The notes beneath the pieces are model-generated. The model searched no databases, had not been told where the DNA came from, and saw only the letters and a program-made list of their open reading frames with translations. A stretch of 11,396 nt of DNA, taken from positions 1-11,396 of the forward strand of contig JAJZMO010000267.1 of NCBI GenBank assembly GCA_021798235.1, given 5' to 3'. Every line of letters starts with the position of its first letter. Positions within the stretch are counted from its first letter, which is position 1. A program made the position numbers and the translations under genes. This DNA is from Acidobacteriota bacterium. GTDB taxonomy: Bacteria; Acidobacteriota; Terriglobia; Terriglobales; Acidobacteriaceae. Below, in pieces: positions 7,194 to 11,396 of the stretch.

Positions 7194-8930
7194 TTATTTG
7201 CGCGGTGCCCACAGCGCCGGGTTGATCGCAGCGAAAACGCTGTCCTGTTCTTCAATCTCTGCGAGCAGCGTTTCTTGTTCGGCAGCAATGGCTCCATCGG
7301 ATAGAAATGCTTGCCAGGCCAACTGCACGCTGCGGAAGGATTCCAAATGCTTCAGGAATCGCTCCTCGGCGTAGTCGCGCGCGGCCTCGGTGGTGATCAG
7401 GAACTGCCAGTCCGAGGACTCCAGCAGCAATAGCTCGCGGCAAAGCTGTTTCAAGATACGCTCGCCGAGTGGGTTGCCCTGCCACTGCGTTGTGGCTGCG
7501 GCCTCGCGCACGGCCGCCTCTGCAGGATAGATGTGTCGCCACGTCCAGCGCGTCTCCGGGTTCAGCCAGACCTCATTGGTGCCGTTCTTGCCCCAGGAGC
7601 CTTCCTCCAACGCCAAATATCCCGTGGCCGGATGCTTGTCCAGATATTCGGAGCCACTGCACAGCGCGACGGGCAGCTTCTTTTCTGCCAGCACGCGCGC
7701 CACCTGCTCCAACCACAGTACGCCCTCAAACCACCAGTGACCGAAGAGTTCAGCATCAAATGGCGCAGAGAGCACCGGCGGCGTTGGTCCGCCAAAGCTG
7801 GGCTGGAGCGCCTCCATGACGAGGCTGACGAAGTGCTCGGCATGGTCGCGTGTGCGCGCTGCGGCTCGCTTGGGGAAGTACGGCGTCTTAAACGCCATGT
7901 CGATCTTGGCGTGCGTGACCTGCCAGTAGCGATGACCGCCCGGCCAGCGCTTCTTGTGAAAGTCCAAATAGTTGCTATCGCCGGGGTAGCCGGAGTCGCC
8001 GCTCCAAACCTGGATGCCCGTGCGTGGATCGCGCGGGAAGATGGCCACCGGGCGCGACTGCGCACTGGGTCCGCCAGCGAAATAGGGTCGATAGAGGGAG
8101 CGGTGGGGCGCGCCCGTCTCAATCTCCAGCGCAGCAGCAGCGCCCACGGCACCGCCCGCGCGCAGATCATACGGCGTGAACTGTACGGATTCTTCGACCA
8201 GATGCGTATCCACAAAAAAGAAATCGATCCCGTTGCGGCTCAGTGCTTCTTCCACGCCAATGCGAGCAAAGGGCAGCCAGGGTCTGTCGCTGCCGTCGGG
8301 AATCACAGGGAAGTTCCATAACCCTGCCGGGCGATAGGCGCACTCGGGCAGCCAGATGCCACGCGGCTTGCGCCCCAAGTGGCGCTCATAGGTTTCGACG
8401 CCGGTCTGCACCTGAGCCAGGATGGATTCATCCGTGCCGAGCAGCGGAAAATATCCATGCGTGGCCGCACAGGTGATGATCTCGATCAAACCGTCTTCCT
8501 GCGCCCTGCGGAAGCCGGCAATGATGTCGCCGCCCAGAGCTTCAAAATCACTGAGCGCCTGGCCAAAAAATTCCTCCCAGAAGCACGCGGTCTCGGCAAA
8601 ATGCGGCTCGCCGTTTTGCTGAAAGTAGGCCTGATCCTCGCGCGCGGCAACGATCTTGCGCTGCACGTAGAGCGGAAAAGCCTGGCGAAACGAAGGGTGC
8701 GCGAGCTGTTCGAGCAGAATCGGCGACAAATTAAGATTGGCGCGCAGCAGGATGCCATCGCGCTCCAAACTGCGCAGCATGCGCAACAGTGGCAGATAGG
8801 TTTCCGCTGCGGCTTCATGCAGCCACTCCAACCCATGCGGCCACGTTCCATGATGCACCACATAGGGAAGGTGAGCGTGCAGCGTGAAAGATAAATAGCC
8901 CGAGGTGGATGTGCGCGTCGAAGATTGCAT
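7194..8930 (-). CDS. GH57 1,4-alpha-glucan branching enzyme
   Basis: A 578-residue glycoside hydrolase family 57 protein of the branching-enzyme subgroup, which cuts an alpha-1,4-glucan chain and rejoins it as an alpha-1,6 branch in glycogen-like polymers. The N-terminal motif FTLHAHLPYV (15-24) is the family first region; ATHGYFPLL (156-164) follows. The nucleophile is Glu196 in GIWLPECAYRP (191-201), and the acid/base is Asp392 in APFDAELFGHWWFEG (389-403). These correspond to Glu183 and Asp354 of the archaeal TK1436 enzyme. The C-terminal helical domain carries ETRWTWRHIYPAE (459-471). A 260-300 insertion between the catalytic residues is Gly/Ala-rich and variable. No signal peptide, so it is cytoplasmic. 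The ATG at 8930 is chosen for AGGTG 6 bases before it and because HxHLPY normally lies close to the N-terminus; a 64-residue upstream extension shows no domain. No other glycogen genes are nearby. The 5' leader is rich in dyads. Confidence 0.93.
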   Translation of the reverse strand: MQSSTRTSTSGYLSFTLHAHLPYVVHHGTWPHGLEWLHEAAAETYLPLLRMLRSLERDGILLRANLNLSPILLEQLAHPSFRQAFPLYVQRKIVAAREDQAYFQQNGEPHFAETACFWEEFFGQALSDFEALGGDIIAGFRRAQEDGLIEIITCAATHGYFPLLGTDESILAQVQTGVETYERHLGRKPRGIWLPECAYRPAGLWNFPVIPDGSDRPWLPFARIGVEEALSRNGIDFFFVDTHLVEESVQFTPYDLRAGGAVGAAAALEIETGAPHRSLYRPYFAGGPSAQSRPVAIFPRDPRTGIQVWSGDSGYPGDSNYLDFHKKRWPGGHRYWQVTHAKIDMAFKTPYFPKRAAARTRDHAEHFVSLVMEALQPSFGGPTPPVLSAPFDAELFGHWWFEGVLWLEQVARVLAEKKLPVALCSGSEYLDKHPATGYLALEEGSWGKNGTNEVWLNPETRWTWRHIYPAEAAVREAAATTQWQGNPLGERILKQLCRELLLLESSDWQFLITTEAARDYAEERFLKHLESFRSVQLAWQAFLSDGAIAAEQETLLAEIEEQDSVFAAINPALWAPRK

Positions 8931-8984
8931 GCAAGGCACCTGAAAGTTTGGAATGTGTGTCTGCTGCTTCGTTCTGTTCGTTGG

Positions 8985-9010
8985 GCAATGGGAGCACTCT
9001 GCCCCATTGC
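8985..9010 (-). promoter_or_regulatory. Strong hairpin in the GH57 leader
   Basis: GCAATGGG (8985-8992) pairs perfectly with CCCATTGC (9003-9010), and inside it GCA (8994-8996) pairs with TGC (9000-9002) around a CTC loop. This makes an 11-pair stem with a single bulged base. It lies about 55 bases before the start codon and well away from the ribosome site, with no T run, so it is not an obvious attenuator; a role in mRNA stability or regulation is inferred. Confidence 0.45.
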
Positions 9011-9017
9011 AGCTTGC

Positions 9018-9040
9018 CAACCGGTTGCACGTGGAACCGG
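9018..9040. promoter_or_regulatory. Nested palindromes upstream of the GH57 gene
   Basis: CAACCGGTTG (9018-9027) is a perfect 10-base palindrome. Overlapping it, CCGGTTGCACGTGGAACCGG (9021-9040) is a 20-base dyad with nine of ten pairs symmetric around CACGTG. A direct repeat TGGAACC occurs at 9032-9038 and 9045-9051. About 45 bases further upstream is a good minus-strand -10 box (TATAGT, 9089-9084), but no -35 box at a proper distance. The cluster looks like a regulator binding region, possibly downstream of the transcription start. Confidence 0.4.
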
Positions 9041-9140
9041 GAAATGGAACCAGGACGTGAAGCCGGGGAAATCCCTTGCTTCCACTATAGCCTGCCCGGA
9101 GCGATTGCGTGCGTGGCATCAATCACGAATGTTGCGCTAC

Positions 9141-9173
9141 AAAGAAAAACGGCAGGCGATGAGCCTGCCGTTT
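9141..9173 (-). terminator. Intrinsic terminator of the BON lipoprotein gene
   Basis: A perfect 11-pair stem (AAACGGCAGGC at 9147-9157 with GCCTGCCGTTT at 9163-9173, 5-base loop) is followed on the minus strand by a T-rich run (TTTTTCTTT reaching 9141). It lies 25 bases after the lipoprotein stop and insulates the GH57 gene from that transcript. Confidence 0.88.
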
Positions 9174-9198
9174 CCAGGGAAAACTCCTTGCTTGCGGG

Positions 9199-10293
9199 TC
9201 AGTTGCCGTTCGAACCCACCACGCCCGGCTGTACAGCAACGGTGACAGTAACCTGCATCGGCGATTTTAAATTGAAGTGCAATACGGACTCCGACGGAAT
9301 CTGTACCTGCTCGCCGCGTGTAATGGCGTTGGCACCCGCGCCTGCTCCTGCACCGGCAGCCGCGCCAATCAACGCGCCTCGTCCCCCACCGGCCAGTGCA
9401 CCAATCAGCCCGCCCAGAAACGCGCCTCCGGCAGATTTCTCCACCGTATTTTTGCCGCGCGCTGCGCCCAGTTGCAACACGGTTTGCGTTACCACCGGCA
9501 CCGGGCTGCCCTGTACGGTGATCTGCAACAGTTCCATGGACAACTCTGCACGACCTTTAAAGTGGCCTGCATCTTTTGCGTCAATGACGCGGCCTACGAC
9601 TTCAGCGCCACGCGGAATGGCGACCACGCCGTGAACACGCAGATTGGAGGCCAGCACCCCGTGGAAGCGCTGTCCGGGCTGCGTCTTGCCCGTCTCCAGC
9701 GTCTCGGAGATGCGCACCGGCACGTCTGTGCCTGCGGCGAGCGTGAGCTTCTCCATCACCGGTTGCGGTGGAGGCGGCGGTGGCGGTGGCGCGATGGGCT
9801 GGGACTGCTCCACTGGCGGTGGAGGTGGCGGCGGTACCTGCGCCTGTGCCTGCTGTTCCGGCGTCTGCTGTTTCGACGCGGATTGGGCCGCGTGCTTCTT
9901 GGCAGCGTGCTTGGCGCTGCGCGCAATGTGTTCTGGGTGGGGCGCTGGCGGTGGGGGTGGCGGGGCCACGGGCGGAGCCGCAATCGGCTGCGCCTGTACC
10001 GTCAGATTGTTCACCACGGTCTTTACGCCGGCGATCTGCGCCGCGTCCGCTGCGGCCAACGCGCGCGCGGCATCATTGTTCACCGTGCCAGAAAGCGTCA
10101 CCGTGCCGTGGTTGACCTGCACCTGAACCGGCAAGGAGGCCAATGCGCTTTCGGCAGCATATTGCCGCTCAATGTTCGCCGTGATTTGCGTATCACTGGC
10201 GGGTGCGGCAGTTTTGTTGCAGCCTGTGCTGAGCGTCAAGGCGGCGGCCAGAGCGCCAAAGAAAATCGATGTTCGCGGATCGAAACGGTGCAT
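9199..10293 (-). CDS. Lipoprotein with BON, proline-rich and glycine-zipper regions
   Basis: A 364-residue composite envelope protein. Residues 1-24 are a lipoprotein signal with lipobox LSTGC; Cys25 would be lipidated. Residues about 35-101 form a BON domain (VQVQVNHGTVTLSGTVNNDAA, then GVKTVVNNLTV), a fold associated with envelope and phospholipid binding. Residues 105-178 are a Pro/Ala/Gln/Lys linker with three polyproline runs (PPPPPP near 111-116, PPPPPPP 154-160, PPPPPPPP 169-176). Residues about 182-275 form a beta-rich domain (LAAGTDVPVRISETLETGK, VAIPRGAEVVGRVIDAKDAG). Residues 289-321 are a Gly/Ala zipper (GGLIGALAGGGRGALIGAAAG) like those of small outer-membrane lipoproteins, followed by IPSESVLHF. 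ATG at 10293 has AAGGA 8 bases before it. Translation of the proline runs should depend on EF-P. Role unknown; a periplasm-spanning, wall-crossing anchor is a reasonable guess. Confidence 0.85.
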   Translation of the reverse strand: MHRFDPRTSIFFGALAAALTLSTGCNKTAAPASDTQITANIERQYAAESALASLPVQVQVNHGTVTLSGTVNNDAARALAAADAAQIAGVKTVVNNLTVQAQPIAAPPVAPPPPPPAPHPEHIARSAKHAAKKHAAQSASKQQTPEQQAQAQVPPPPPPPVEQSQPIAPPPPPPPPQPVMEKLTLAAGTDVPVRISETLETGKTQPGQRFHGVLASNLRVHGVVAIPRGAEVVGRVIDAKDAGHFKGRAELSMELLQITVQGSPVPVVTQTVLQLGAARGKNTVEKSAGGAFLGGLIGALAGGGRGALIGAAAGAGAGAGANAITRGEQVQIPSESVLHFNLKSPMQVTVTVAVQPGVVGSNGN

Positions 10294-10450
10294 GCGGACG
10301 TTCCTTTTCGAGCAGTATTGAGTGCCGAACTCCGGCTAGACTCCAGTGTATGTGCGTGCTGCGGAGCTGCGCCAGCCTTGTGTCTGCGCAGTGCAGCCCT
10401 GGGATTTGGACGGGAGATGGCGCAAAAGGTTTCCTGCTGCGCCGCGTAAA

Positions 10451-10479
10451 TTGCCCATCCGGGCAGCATTTGCTACCAT
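10451..10479 (+). promoter_or_regulatory. Candidate promoter of the ytxH-type gene with overlapping dyad
   Basis: TTGCCC (10451-10456) and TACCAT (10474-10479) are separated by exactly 17 bases, and a TG precedes the -10 box by one base (extended -10). The predicted start is about 37 bases before the ATG at 10523. TGCCC-N4-GGGCA (10452-10465) overlaps the -35 box and extends, with a 2-base bulge, to AAAT/ATTT arms (10448-10471), which could be a repressor site. Assigned by eye. Confidence 0.45.
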
Positions 10480-10522
10480 TCCGTAGTTGACGCGCAATCT
10501 GGAACCAAGAGAGGTGCCTGCA

Positions 10523-10927
10523 ATGGAAAACAACGATACAGCCAACATTGGGTGGTTTGTGGCCGGGGTGACACTGGGCGCGTTACTGGGCGTTCTGTTT
10601 GCTCCCAAGTCGGGCAAGGAAATGCGCGAGGACATTGCGCAAAGCACACGCGAGGGCCGCGATTTTGTGGCCGAGCGCAGCCGTCAGGCGCAGGAGCGGC
10701 TCAGCTCCCTGGTGGAGCGCGGCAAGGACCGGGTGGAGGATTTGACCGGGCGGGCAAAGGATACGCTGCACCGCGGACGGTCTGCCTGGAGCGGCCTGGC
10801 CGAGCGGGGCCGCGATACGCTCGATTCCATAGGCGCGGCAGGAATTGATCGCATCGCCGCCATGGAGGCAGGCAAAGATGCCTTTCGTGCCAGCCTGGAT
10901 GAAGCGACAGAACACCGTTCTTCGTAA
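10523..10927 (+). CDS. YtxH-domain single-span envelope protein
   Basis: A 134-residue YtxH-like protein. After a short polar start, residues 10-27 are a Gly-rich membrane segment (IGWFVAGVTLGALLGVLF) followed by APKSGKEMREDIAQ, the hallmark of the family. The rest (about 30-134) is a charged amphipathic helix with repeated RGRD-, RGKD- and DTL-type units, resembling apolipoprotein or LEA-like helices. Such proteins occur widely, often stress-induced, but have no established biochemical function. ATG at 10523 is used because GAGG (10511-10514) lies 8 bases before it; a TTG at 10487 is in frame but lacks a site. The next gene encodes a protein of similar layout and starts 140 bases on. Confidence 0.88.
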   Translation: MENNDTANIGWFVAGVTLGALLGVLFAPKSGKEMREDIAQSTREGRDFVAERSRQAQERLSSLVERGKDRVEDLTGRAKDTLHRGRSAWSGLAERGRDTLDSIGAAGIDRIAAMEAGKDAFRASLDEATEHRSS

Positions 10928-10967
10928 GGAAATCTTGGCCGCACCGGCTGCGATGCCATAGACAATT

Positions 10968-11005
10968 TTGGTGCGCATACGGTGCGCCCAAACTCTGATA
11001 GAGTT
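10968..11005. promoter_or_regulatory. Hairpin, 11-base tandem repeats and dyad between the two envelope genes
   Basis: TTGG(T)GCGC at 10968-10976 pairs with GCGCCCAA at 10984-10991, one bulged T, with no T run after it. GGTGCGC begins at 10970 and again at 10981, one helical turn apart, and a third time at 11031. Immediately after lies the perfect dyad AACTCT-GAT-AGAGTT (10991-11005). Together they could form an operator for the downstream gene or a processing hairpin; no convincing promoter boxes were found. Confidence 0.35.
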
Positions 11006-11067
11006 GGAGCGGCTGCCCGTGCCGACACAGGGTGCGCCGCATCCAACACAGCGCAAGAGGAGATTCG

Positions 11068-11396
11068 ATGACACTTCCCAACAATTCCATGCTGTTGCCG
11101 CTTTTTATTGGTGTGACGGCGCTGGGCGTTTTGTTGCAGGCCGGAGTGCTGCTGGCGCTGTACGTGGGCATTCGTCAGGCTGAGCGCCACGTGATTGAAA
11201 AGCTGGATGAAATCTATGAAGATGTCTCCCCCGTGCTGCAAACCGCGCATGTGCTGTTAGAGGAAACCGGCGGCAAGATCCGCGCCATCGCCGACAACGC
11301 GCACGCCATCAGCGAAAAGATTCGCGACCAAGTGGACAACACCGGTGCCGCCGTGGGCGAGATCGCCAACCGCACGCGCCAGCAGGCCGAGCGCGT
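11068..11396 (+). CDS. Single-span coiled-coil envelope protein, 3' end missing
   Basis: An open frame of at least 109 codons running off the window. AGAGGAG lies 5 bases before the ATG at 11068. Residues about 9-33 are a membrane segment (LLPLFIGVTALGVLLQAGVL and onward), then a long charged helix: IRQAERHVIEKLDEIYEDVSP, TAHVLLEETGGKIRAIADNA, ISEKIRDQVDNTGAAVGEIA and RTRQQAER. This resembles DUF948-type proteins, which often neighbour ytxH. The polar-helix pattern also recalls methyl-accepting proteins, but no sensor or signalling domain is present in what is visible. Likely co-functional with the YtxH protein just upstream; the actual role is unknown. Confidence 0.75.
   Translation, partial: MTLPNNSMLLPLFIGVTALGVLLQAGVLLALYVGIRQAERHVIEKLDEIYEDVSPVLQTAHVLLEETGGKIRAIADNAHAISEKIRDQVDNTGAAVGEIANRTRQQAER

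Noticed and set aside
8931..9122. N-terminal extension of the GH57 protein to an ATG at 9122
   Set aside because: The extension is Cys/Pro/Arg-rich and unlike the family, while the ATG at 8930 has a good ribosome site and places HxHLPY where expected.
10487..10522. TTG start giving 12 extra residues on the YtxH protein
   Set aside because: It has no Shine-Dalgarno and falls at the predicted transcription start; the ATG at 10523 has one.
1..11396. CRISPR array, insertion sequence, tRNA or phage-type module
   Set aside because: No spaced direct-repeat array, transposase or integrase protein, TPsiC-like arm or compositional island was seen on either strand.

Overview
The window reads like a stretch of ordinary chromosome from an acidobacterium, most likely class Terriglobia. 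This is judged from the style of several proteins, not from any database search: a short omega-like RNA polymerase subunit, a BON / proline-rich / glycine-zipper lipoprotein, a DedA protein fused to a rhodanese domain, and a GH57 branching enzyme. No mobile element, CRISPR array, tRNA or rRNA was seen. Base composition is moderately GC-rich and fairly even, with no sign of a recently acquired island.

Layout. A plus-strand gene for an exported, probably outer-membrane beta-barrel protein (176-997) runs convergently into four minus-strand genes. In transcription order these are an RNA polymerase omega-like subunit (4585-4361), transcription termination factor Rho (4239-2989), a Dps-family ferritin-like protein (2735-2202) and a DedA membrane protein with a C-terminal rhodanese domain (2024-1065). 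Intrinsic terminators lie after rho (2903-2942) and after dedA (1001-1034). A gap of about 715 bases without a supported gene (4586-5300) separates this block from two plus-strand genes, pyrH (UMP kinase, 5301-6005) and an acyltransferase-3 membrane protein (6064-7173). These converge on a minus-strand GH57 1,4-alpha-glucan branching enzyme (8930-7194). Upstream of it is a minus-strand BON-domain lipoprotein (10293-9199) with a strong terminator. Divergent from the lipoprotein is a plus-strand pair: a YtxH-type envelope protein (10523-10927) and a second single-span, coiled-coil protein cut by the window end (11068 onward).

How the genes relate. The omega-like subunit and Rho are both transcription machinery and may share a transcript. 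Dps and the rhodanese fusion suggest stress or redox physiology but are separated by 177 bases. The right third is dominated by cell-envelope proteins. No new multi-gene system can be supported. The most interesting material is at the level of domain architecture (DedA-rhodanese with an unusual active loop; the composite lipoprotein) and of non-coding structure (clustered dyads in the leader of the branching enzyme; dyads upstream of the barrel protein, the omega gene and the ytxH pair).
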